A stretch of 64,000 nt of DNA. It comes from Duganella dendranthematis. Lineage in GTDB: Bacteria > Pseudomonadota > Gammaproteobacteria > Burkholderiales > Burkholderiaceae_D. This document shows positions 28,639 to 35,416 of the stretch, one piece after another. A program made the translations under genes and the position numbers. Where the stretch lies: assembly GCF_012849375.1 (NCBI RefSeq), contig NZ_CP051684.1:3348001-3412000 (forward strand), given 5' to 3'. Each line of letters starts with the position of its first letter. The first letter of the stretch is position 1. The notes beneath the pieces were generated by a model, which saw nothing but the letters and a program-made list of their open reading frames with translations, did not search any database and was not told the DNA's origin.

Positions 28639-29576
28639 GGCCGTTCGCCCGGGCCTTGCTCGGACCAGAAGTCTTCCAGTGCGCCGGAGCGTATCAGGTG
28701 GCGGGCGTAGCTGGTCAGCGCTTCCAGCGTGATGATGACGTGGCTGGTGCCCAGGAAGCGTTCGGTGTTGAGCGTGGTGGCGGTGGTGATCGGCGAACGT
28801 GTCATGCCGGTATGCGTGAACGGCGTGGTGCTCGGATGGGTCTTGTCGGTGGTGTCGGTGATGTAGGTTTTCCACGTGACGGCGGTCAGCGTGGAGTTCA
28901 GGTCGGTGCCGGTGGCGTCGGTGGCATCGGTGGCGTCCGTTCCGGTAGCATCCGTGCCCGTCGTATCGGTGCCGGTGTTGTCGGTACCAGTGGTGTCGGT
29001 ACCGGTAGCGTCCGTACCGGTGGCGTCGGTCGCGTCGGTGCCGGTGCTGTCTGTGCTATCGGTGCTGTCGGTGCTGTCGGTAGCGTCAGTGCTGTCGGTG
29101 CTGTCGGTGCCGGTGCTGTCGGTGGCATCGTCCGTGCCTTCTTCACCGAAATGGTGCCAGCGGCCGAAGATCACTTGCAGCCAGTTGTCGTCGAGCTGGA
29201 TGCGCGCGGTGTCATGCAGCGCAAAATGCGCCAGCGCGGACACGACATGCGGCGCGCGTTGCTCGACCACGGCGGCGGAAAAATCCCGCACAAAGCGCTG
29301 CTGCGTGATGGGCTCTTGGCCATCGCTGCGCATGGCGTAATCCCGCAGCCAGGAGATCAGGTAGTTGTTGGCCAGGCAGGAGTAAATCAGGTAGTTCATC
29401 GCAGCGGCTTTGTCCGGCGCGATGCGCTTGCCATTGATGTATTCCGATGCGATCTGGGCCGGGTCGGTGATGAACTGTTCGCGCAGCAGAAAGTCCGATG
29501 CCAGCGCGCGGAACAGGGCATCAAGGCGCCGTTGCAGCGCTAGTTGTTTCCGCGTGCCACCTTTGTGAGCGTCCAT
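28635..29576 (-). CDS. Thr/Asp-repeat protein with leader-like N-terminal region
   Basis: 313 residues from ATG at 29576 (GAGGAGG 6 bases upstream). Residues ~20-140 are a folded helical region (LFRALASDFLLREQFITDPA, then IASEYINGKRIAPDKAA) that resembles the Nif11/NHLP-type leader pattern by eye. Residues 148-225 use only Thr, Asp, Ser, Ala, Gly and one Asn, in units of ATD/STD and xTGTD, with about 21 Asp and no basic residue. A Thr-rich tail and a helical C-terminus follow. There is no signal peptide. I do not recognise the family. It heads an operon with an oxygenase and a methyltransferase. Confidence 0.75.
   Translation of the reverse strand: MDAHKGGTRKQLALQRRLDALFRALASDFLLREQFITDPAQIASEYINGKRIAPDKAAAMNYLIYSCLANNYLISWLRDYAMRSDGQEPITQQRFVRDFSAAVVEQRAPHVVSALAHFALHDTARIQLDDNWLQVIFGRWHHFGEEGTDDATDSTGTDSTDSTDATDSTDSTDSTDSTGTDATDATGTDATGTDTTGTDNTGTDTTGTDATGTDATDATDATGTDLNSTLTAVTWKTYITDTTDKTHPSTTPFTHTGMTRSPITTATTLNTERFLGTSHVIITLEALTSYARHLIRSGALEDFWSEQGPGERP
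28902..29135 (-). repeat. Coding microsatellite-like tract for Thr-Asp units
   Basis: About 234 bases encoding residues 148-225 of the Thr/Asp-repeat protein. Units of 9 and 15 bases (ATD/STD and xTGTD) are imperfectly repeated and the reading frame is intact; the codons vary (GCC, TCC, ACC, GGT choices), so selection on the protein is likely. The length may vary between strains by slippage. Confidence 0.85.
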
Positions 29577-29584
29577 GATGCCTC

Positions 29585-29610
29585 CTCGATTCCTATGGTT
29601 GAGGATCGAG
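29585..29610 (-). promoter_or_regulatory. Inverted repeat in the 5' leader of the Thr/Asp-repeat operon
   Basis: CTCGAT (29585-29590) and ATCGAG (29605-29610) pair across 14 bases, and the stem ends at the GAGGAGG ribosome binding site. In mRNA it could form a hairpin next to the site, or it may be a regulator-binding dyad. No assignment is possible from sequence alone. Confidence 0.3.
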
Positions 29611-29673
29611 TCTAGGCAGGAAAATAAAGGGGGTCTATTTAAATGGCGTGAAGATTTGATGAGCGCCAAACAA

Positions 29674-29694
29674 CGGCGGAATATTCTTCCGCCG
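29674..29694 (-). terminator. Probable terminator after the nitroreductase gene
   Basis: Perfect 8-base stem CGGCGGAA and TTCCGCCG with a 5-base loop, 13 bases beyond the nitroreductase stop on the minus strand, followed by TTGTTTGG. The T-tract is weak. It separates the nitroreductase from the Thr/Asp-repeat operon. Confidence 0.5.
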
Positions 29695-29706
29695 TGTGCC
29701 CAACGA

Positions 29707-30345
29707 TTAGTTCAGTTCGGTGACGAACTTGTCGCGCGGACGGCGCACTTTTTTCAGGTTGACCAGCCAGTCGCTCTCGGCCTTGCGGTAGCCCACCGGC
29801 AGGATCACCACGCTGCGCAGGTGACGCTCTTTCAGGCCCAGGATCTGGTCGACGGCGGCCGGATCGAAACCTTCCATCGGCGTGCTGTCGACGCCTTGTT
29901 CGGCGGCGGCCACCAGCGCGATGCCCAGGCCGATGTAAGCCTGGCGCGCGGCGGCGTCAAAGTTGGCTTGCTCGGTGCGTGCGGCAATAATGCCGTGCAG
30001 CTGCTTGCGATAGGCTTCCCAGCCTTCGTTGACGAAACCGCGCACCTCGTTGGTGTAGTCGAAGGCGGCGTCGATGCGCTCCGGGGTGATATTGTCCCAG
30101 GCCGCGAACACCAGCAGGTGCGAAGCGTCGGTCACTTGCGCCTGGCCCCACGCCACTTCGCGGATCTTGGCGCGCAGGTCCGGGTTTTTCACCACGAACA
30201 CTTCAAACGGCTGCAGGCCGCTGGAGGTCGGCGCCAGGCGGATCGCTTCCAGGATGTGATTCAGCTTCTCGTCGTCCAGCTTTTGGGCAGCGTCGTAGCT
30301 CTTGGTGGCGTAGCGCCAGTTCAGGTGGTTGATTACGTCGGTCAT
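29707..30345 (-). CDS. NAD(P)H nitroreductase family oxidoreductase
   Basis: 212 residues. FMN-dependent nitroreductase (NfsB-like): the N-terminal RYATKSYD (FMN-binding Arg/Ser region), the LAPTSSGLQPFEVFVVKN motif, and the C-terminal VVILPVGYRKAESDW all fit. It reduces quinones or nitro compounds with NAD(P)H in the cytosol. It is divergent from a MerR-type regulator gene, with a MerR-style 19-base-spacer promoter reading into this gene, so induction by an oxidant or electrophile is likely. Confidence 0.9.
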   Translation of the reverse strand: MTDVINHLNWRYATKSYDAAQKLDDEKLNHILEAIRLAPTSSGLQPFEVFVVKNPDLRAKIREVAWGQAQVTDASHLLVFAAWDNITPERIDAAFDYTNEVRGFVNEGWEAYRKQLHGIIAARTEQANFDAAARQAYIGLGIALVAAAEQGVDSTPMEGFDPAAVDQILGLKERHLRSVVILPVGYRKAESDWLVNLKKVRRPRDKFVTELN

Positions 30346-30401
30346 ATCGATACTCCTGGAGGTTATATGGCCTGCCTAAGCAGGCTGAGGCGGACCACCT
30401 T

Positions 30402-30432
30402 ATAATAAGTTTCAAGTCAACTTGAGGGTCAA
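30402..30432 (-). promoter_or_regulatory. MerR-type promoter and operator for the nitroreductase gene
   Basis: On the minus strand, -35 TTGACC (30427-30432) and -10 TATTAT (30402-30407) are 19 bases apart, the overlong spacer typical of MerR-activated promoters. The spacer holds a perfect dyad TCAAGT-TG-ACTTGA (30412-30425). The adjacent divergent MerR gene is the obvious regulator. Confidence 0.8.
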
Positions 30433-30439
30433 GCGAAAA

Positions 30440-30820
30440 ATGAAAATCGGTGAACTTTCCCGAATGTCAGGCATGGCTGCCTCGGCGATACGGTTTTACG
30501 AAGAGCAGGGATTGCTGGCGCCGATCTCGCGCACGGCGTCCGGCTACCGTCAATATGCCAGCAATGCACCAGATCGCCTGAAGCTGATCCAGGGCGCGAA
30601 GAAGCTGGGCTTTTCGCTGGATGTGATTCGCGACATGCTGGATGAAAACGGCAAATGCTCGATCGAAAAGACCATGCAGCAATCGGCCATTCTGTTGCGG
30701 GAGATCGAGGAACAGCAGGCGGCGCTGGAACGGCGGCGGCAATCGCTGCTGATCCTGCGCGCCAATCTGGACAACTACCAGAGCGACAATCCGTGCCCTG
30801 GCAATCAGACGGTGAACTGA
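30440..30820 (+). CDS. MerR family transcriptional regulator
   Basis: 126 residues from ATG at 30440; the frame is open from 30422. The winged helix is KIGELSRMSGMAASAIRFYE and ASGYRQYA, followed by the dimerisation coiled coil (LLREIEEQQAALERRRQSLL). Cys lies at GKCSIEK and near the C-terminus (DNPCPGNQ); these could sense metal, thiol-reactive or redox signals but the spacing is not a known metal site. It should bind the dyad in the divergent promoter and twist it for transcription. It ends at 30820, with the fmt stop at 30821, so the two converge without a gap. Confidence 0.88.
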   Translation: MKIGELSRMSGMAASAIRFYEEQGLLAPISRTASGYRQYASNAPDRLKLIQGAKKLGFSLDVIRDMLDENGKCSIEKTMQQSAILLREIEEQQAALERRRQSLLILRANLDNYQSDNPCPGNQTVN

Positions 30821-31771
30821 CTAGCTGAAACTCAGGCCTTCCAATGGGAAGCCCTTGATGAACTCGGCGGCAGGCAAGCGCTTGCCGCCCGGTTTTTGCA
30901 GCGAGGTCAGGCGCAATGCACCCTGGCCGCAGGCGACCACGATGCCATGCTGCGCATCGGCCGACAGCACCTGGCCGGCGGCGCCGCTGCCTTCCACCAC
31001 TTCCGCACCCCACAGCTTGACCACCACGCCGTTGACCGTGCCATGCGCACCCGGGAAGGGATTGAAGGCGCGGATCTTGCGGCCGATCTCGACGGCGGAT
31101 TGCGCGAAGTCCAGCGCCGCTTCTTCCTTGCTGATCTTGCTGGCGTAGTTGACGCCTTGTTCCGGCTGCACCACCGCTTCCAGCTGCTGGTGCTGGTATT
31201 TGTTGAGCGCCTCGACAATCATCTTGCCGCCCAGCGCCGCCAGCTTGTCGTGCAGGCTGCCGGTGGTGTCGCTGTCTTCGATGGCCACTTTTTCAATCAG
31301 CAGCATCGGGCCGGTATCCAGGCCTTCCTCCATCTCCATGATGGTGATGCCGGTCTCCGTATCGCCCGCTTCGATGGCGCGATGGATGGGCGCGGCGCCA
31401 CGCCAGCGCGGCAGCAGCGAGCCGTGGATATTGAGGCAGGGCTTGATGTCCAGCGTGCTGCGCGGCAGGATCAGGCCGTAGGCGGCCACCACCATCACGT
31501 CATACGGCGTCGATAGCAGGCGCTGGTGCGCGGCCAGGGCTTCCTCGGCGCGCTGCGGGTCCTTGCTGTCCATGCGCAGCGACAGCGGCTGCAGCACTTC
31601 AATGCCGTGCGTGACCGCGTATTGCTTGACGGCCGAGGGCTGCAATTGCATGCCGCGGCCGGCAGGGCGGTCCGGCTGAGTCAGCACCAGCGGGATTTCA
31701 AAGCCCGCCTCGTGCAGCGCTTGCAGGGCCGTGGCGGCAAATTCGGGCGTACCCGCGAAGATGACTTTCAT
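30821..31771 (-). CDS. fmt: Methionyl-tRNA formyltransferase
   Basis: 316 residues. Formylates Met-tRNA(fMet) using 10-formyl-tetrahydrofolate. Family stretches: [12 protein letters not shown] at the N-terminus, the formyl-transfer loop [16 protein letters not shown] (with the catalytic Asn-His-Asp set around NIHGSLLP and [11 protein letters not shown]), and the C-terminal OB-like domain ([13 protein letters not shown]). It lies 3 bases after def, as in most bacteria, so formylation and its removal are made together. The C-terminal part is not truncated. Confidence 0.96.
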   Translation of the reverse strand: MKVIFAGTPEFAATALQALHEAGFEIPLVLTQPDRPAGRGMQLQPSAVKQYAVTHGIEVLQPLSLRMDSKDPQRAEEALAAHQRLLSTPYDVMVVAAYGLILPRSTLDIKPCLNIHGSLLPRWRGAAPIHRAIEAGDTETGITIMEMEEGLDTGPMLLIEKVAIEDSDTTGSLHDKLAALGGKMIVEALNKYQHQQLEAVVQPEQGVNYASKISKEEAALDFAQSAVEIGRKIRAFNPFPGAHGTVNGVVVKLWGAEVVEGSGAAGQVLSADAQHGIVVACGQGALRLTSLQKPGGKRLPAAEFIKGFPLEGLSFS

Positions 31772-31774
31772 GGC

Positions 31775-32317
31775 TTAGTAGCGACGGCCCTGGGCGCGCA
31801 GCTGGGCTTCACGCTGCATGCCGCGTTCTTCCTTCTGCAGCTTGGCCTTGATGCGGTTGCGCTTCAGCGGCGACAGGTATTCGACGAACACCTTACCCAG
31901 CAGGTGGTCCATCTCGTGCTGAATGCAGACGGCCAGCAGGCCATCGGCGTCGACTTCAAACGGCTGGCCCTTGACGTCGAAGGCGCGCACCTTGACCTTG
32001 GTCGGCCGCTCAACGCCGTCGTACACGCCCGGCACCGACAGGCAGCCTTCTTCGTAGACTTCCTTGTCATCGCTGGCCCACAGGATTTCCGGATTGATGA
32101 AGGCGGTCAGCGCGTTCTTTTCTTCGCTGATGTCGATCACCACGACTTGCTCGTGAACGTCGACCTGCGACGCGGCCAGGCCGATGCCGGGCGCGTCGTA
32201 CATGGTTTCGGCCATGTCGGCGACCAGCTTGGCCAGACGCTCGTCAAAAACGGTAACCGGCACTGCAACTTTGTGCAGGCGTGGATCGGGGTAACGCAGA
32301 ATATTTAAAATAGCCAT
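31775..32317 (-). CDS. def: Peptide deformylase
   Basis: 180 residues from ATG at 32317 (an open frame runs to 32374, but [14 protein letters not shown] is the family start). The three motifs are present: [16 protein letters not shown] (metal-binding Cys) and QHEMDHLLG (metal-binding His pair with catalytic Glu). It removes the formyl group from nascent N-termini as a metallo-hydrolase. Its 5' end faces the divergent LysM gene across 173 bases. Confidence 0.97.
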   Translation of the reverse strand: MAILNILRYPDPRLHKVAVPVTVFDERLAKLVADMAETMYDAPGIGLAASQVDVHEQVVVIDISEEKNALTAFINPEILWASDDKEVYEEGCLSVPGVYDGVERPTKVKVRAFDVKGQPFEVDADGLLAVCIQHEMDHLLGKVFVEYLSPLKRNRIKAKLQKEERGMQREAQLRAQGRRY

Positions 32318-32490
32318 GATAACGAAGTGAAAACTATGTGATTTCCCTGCTAATGCAGCAAGCGCGCGACGCATGATGGGAGCGCGGTTTCGCTTGCTAG
32401 TTCAGGGTTTTATGGGCAGAATTTGATTCAATTTAGCAAGCTTTACTGCTTTGCTGCCGTGCACCCGTGGCGCACTTACTGGATCTATTA

Positions 32491-33594
32491 ATGAAAAATT
32501 TTAGCACAGTCGGTAGCCGCCTTGTGGTTGCGGTGCTGGTTTTTGCCGCCGCCACCGCTTCGGCGGCGCCGCTGACCTGCGAATTCCGCGCCGACGCCCC
32601 CGACCAGCACGTGGTGGTCAAGGGGGACACCCTGTGGGATATTGCCGGTACGTTCCTGCAAAAACCCTGGTGCTGGCCCACCGTCTGGGACATGAACCGC
32701 GACGACATCGCCAATCCACACTGGATTTATCCGGGCCAGATCATCTGGTTCGACCGCGCCGCCGGCCGCTTGCGGCTGGGGCAGCCGATTGCCGCCAACA
32801 GCGGCGTCAACGACCCTGCCGCCGAGCGCCTGCGTCCGCGCGTGCGCACCGACGGCCTGGGCGTGGATGCCGTGCCGTCGATTCCGCCGGGCGTGATCGA
32901 ACCGTTCCTGACCCAGCCGCTGATTATCGAAGATGACGAATTGAAAGGCGCGCCGCGCATCGTCGCCACGCAGGAGGGGCATGTGTTCTTGGGCAAGGAC
33001 GACAAAGCCTATGTGCGCGGCGAGCTGGGCGGCAATAGCGCGTTCCAGGTATTCCGTCCGGGCGCGCCGCTGAAAGATCCTGTCAGCAAGCAGATCATCG
33101 GCTACGAAGCCTTTTATTTAGGCACGGTCAAATTGCAGACCGAGGCCAAGCCGGGCGCCGGCAGCGACGTGCACACCTTCACGGTCACCACCGCCACCCA
33201 GGAAATTGGCAAGGGCGACCAGCTGCGCGCCGTGCCGCCGATGCCGGTGCGGAATTATGTACCGCACCCACCGGCCCAGCCGGTCGAGTCGCGCGTGGTG
33301 TCGGTGTACGGCGGCGTCACCCACGCCGGTCAGAATCAGATTGTCAGCATTAATCGCGGAAAGCTTGACGGACTCGATGTCGGCGCCGTGCTGCAGCTGT
33401 ACCATGCGGGAGCAACTGTCAGCGATTCCACGGCCAAGAAGGGCTGGTTCGGGCGCGAGCAGCAGGTCAAGCTGCCGGATGAGGAAGTGGGCAGCTTGTT
33501 TATCTTCCGCACGTTCAAGCATATTTCCTATGGCTTGATCATGCAGGTGACGGCGCCAGTGCAGATCGGCGATGTCGCCAAGTCGCCGGAGTAA
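32491..33594 (+). CDS. LysM domain-containing exported protein
   Basis: 367 residues from ATG at 32491; GTG at 32467 would add eight residues before the signal peptide. The N-terminus is an export signal (SRLVVAVLVFAAATASAAP). One LysM domain follows (VVVKGDTLWDIAGTFLQKPW, ending PHWIYPGQIIWF), then a beta-rich region of ~270 residues. LysM binds peptidoglycan glycan strands, so the protein probably works at the cell wall. It is conserved next to dprA and divergent from def in betaproteobacteria. The function of the C-terminal region is unknown. Confidence 0.9.
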   Translation: MKNFSTVGSRLVVAVLVFAAATASAAPLTCEFRADAPDQHVVVKGDTLWDIAGTFLQKPWCWPTVWDMNRDDIANPHWIYPGQIIWFDRAAGRLRLGQPIAANSGVNDPAAERLRPRVRTDGLGVDAVPSIPPGVIEPFLTQPLIIEDDELKGAPRIVATQEGHVFLGKDDKAYVRGELGGNSAFQVFRPGAPLKDPVSKQIIGYEAFYLGTVKLQTEAKPGAGSDVHTFTVTTATQEIGKGDQLRAVPPMPVRNYVPHPPAQPVESRVVSVYGGVTHAGQNQIVSINRGKLDGLDVGAVLQLYHAGATVSDSTAKKGWFGREQQVKLPDEEVGSLFIFRTFKHISYGLIMQVTAPVQIGDVAKSPE

Positions 33595-33602
33595 GCTGCG
33601 CC

Positions 33603-34721
33603 GTGCAAGCCACGGATTCCCTTGCCGAAATGACGCCGCCAGCGCTGGCCGACTGGCTGCGTCTGCAACAGACCGACGGCGTCGGCCTGCTGACCGCGCA
33701 CAGCCTGCTGGAATACTTCGAGACGCCGGCCGCCATCTTTGCCGCCAGCCGGGCCAAACTGCTGGAAATCGTCAAGCCGCACCAGGCCGGCGCCTTGCTG
33801 GCGCCGCCGCCGGCCGGTCTCGGCGCCCAGCTGGACGCCATGCTGGCTTGGCAGGCGCAGCCGGGCAACTATCTGCTGCCGCTCGACCATCCCGCCTATC
33901 CTGAATATTTGCGCAACATCGTCGGCGCGCCGTTGCTGCTGTTCGTCAAGGGTCGCGTTGAGCTGTTGCCGCAGCGCTCGGTGGCGGTGGTGGGTTCGCG
34001 CAACGCCAGCCGCCAGGGGCTGCTGAACGCCGAGCACATGGCGCAGGCGCTGTCCGAGGCTGGCCTGACCATCGTCTCCGGCCTGGCGCTGGGCATCGAC
34101 GCGGCGGCCCACGTCGGCGGCTTGAACGGCCCCGGCAGCACCATCGCCGTGCTCGGCACCGGCGCCGACCGTATCTATCCGGCCCGCAACGGCGCGCTGG
34201 CGCGGCGCATCGCCGAGGAGGGCTGTATCGTCAGCGAATATGCGCTCGGCACGCCGCCGTCGCGCGACAGCTTCCCGCGCCGCAACCGCATCATCAGTGG
34301 GCTGGCGCGCGGGGTGCTGGTGGTGGAGGCGGCCGCCAAGTCCGGCTCGCTGATCACCGCCGAACTGGCGGTCGGGCAGGGCCGCGATGTGTATGCGGTG
34401 CCCGGTTCGATTCATGCGACACTGTCCAAAGGCTGCCACCAACTGATACGCGAAGGCGCCAAGCTGGTGGAAACCGCCGCCGATGTGTTGCAGGCGATGC
34501 AGATGCTGGCCGACGGCGAGGCCGGCGCCCGGCCCGCGCTGGACGACAGTTTCGTCGACCGGGTGTTGCTGGCGATGGGCGACGATCCGGTCCAGGCCGA
34601 CGTGCTGGCGCTGCATCTGGGCCAGCCGGCCGGCGAATTGCAGGGGCAGTTGCTGGCGCTGGAGTTGGCCGGACTGCTGGAACGCTTGCCGGGCGGCATG
34701 TTTCAAAGGCTACGTGGCTGA
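33603..34721 (+). CDS. dprA: DNA-processing protein DprA
   Basis: 372 residues from GTG at 33603. DprA protects incoming single-stranded DNA during transformation and loads RecA. The Rossmann domain carries VAVVGSRNASRQG, SGLALGIDAAAH and the GTGADRIYPARN loop, then SFPRRNRIISGLARGVLVVE. An N-terminal SAM-like region (about residues 1-90) and a C-terminal winged helix (about residues 305-372) are present. It lies 9 bases after the LysM gene. The product suggests that natural competence may exist, but DprA is widely kept in non-competent species. Confidence 0.95.
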   Translation: MQATDSLAEMTPPALADWLRLQQTDGVGLLTAHSLLEYFETPAAIFAASRAKLLEIVKPHQAGALLAPPPAGLGAQLDAMLAWQAQPGNYLLPLDHPAYPEYLRNIVGAPLLLFVKGRVELLPQRSVAVVGSRNASRQGLLNAEHMAQALSEAGLTIVSGLALGIDAAAHVGGLNGPGSTIAVLGTGADRIYPARNGALARRIAEEGCIVSEYALGTPPSRDSFPRRNRIISGLARGVLVVEAAAKSGSLITAELAVGQGRDVYAVPGSIHATLSKGCHQLIREGAKLVETAADVLQAMQMLADGEAGARPALDDSFVDRVLLAMGDDPVQADVLALHLGQPAGELQGQLLALELAGLLERLPGGMFQRLRG

Positions 34722-34764
34722 ACAGCACTTGTCTCCGATTCGTGTTAACTGATAGAGTAGAGCC

Positions 34765-35229
34765 ATGTTCGACGTCCTTGTCTATCTCTACGAAACTTAT
34801 TACCGGCCCGATGCGTGCCCGGAGCCGGCCGCATTGGCGAAGAAGCTGTCAGCCGTCGGTTTCGATGATGTCGAGATTTCCGAGGCGCTGGTGTGGCTGA
34901 CCGACCTCAACGCCATCGCCGGCGTCGAGCAGGCGCTGACGGCGGCCTCCACCGGCACCCGCTTCTACGTCGAGGAAGAGCAGGACGCGCTGGGCGGCGC
35001 CGCCATCGGTTTCATCCAGTTCCTCGAATCGGCCAAGGTGTTGTCGCCGCTGCAACGTGAAATCGTCATCGAGCGCGCGCTGGCGCTGGAAGAAATGCCG
35101 GTCTCGCTGGGCAAACTCAAGGTCATCGTGCTGATGTTGCTCTGGAGCCAAGGCAAGGAGCCGGACGCGCTGATGTTCGACGACCTGTTCGGTTCCGACG
35201 AAGACCAGGCCCCGCGCCTGCTGCATTAA
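34765..35229 (+). CDS. smg: DUF494 family protein Smg
   Basis: 154 residues. The family start [20 protein letters not shown] is clear, as is the C-terminal [19 protein letters not shown]. Smg is a small cytosolic protein of unknown role that is nearly always next to dprA in beta- and gammaproteobacteria, as here (43 bases downstream). It probably shares the dprA transcript. Confidence 0.95.
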   Translation: MFDVLVYLYETYYRPDACPEPAALAKKLSAVGFDDVEISEALVWLTDLNAIAGVEQALTAASTGTRFYVEEEQDALGGAAIGFIQFLESAKVLSPLQREIVIERALALEEMPVSLGKLKVIVLMLLWSQGKEPDALMFDDLFGSDEDQAPRLLH

Positions 35230-35416
35230 TTCCCCTCAAATAAATACTTTCGTGCAACAATTGGCTGCGCCGGCGCGGCATGCTTGCGGTTCTTGCGGCA
35301 ATCCGCTTATTATTTGCGCTTTGATAAGACTGTGACGCAAACGTGCAGATTGCTGCGCGATCCATGTATGATGCGCATCTGTCCTCCCCTCAAGTGTTAC
35401 AAACGAGATACTAAAT

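Noticed and set aside
28902..29135. CRISPR or non-coding satellite
   Set aside because: The tract is in frame inside a coding gene and the units code for ATD/STD and xTGTD.
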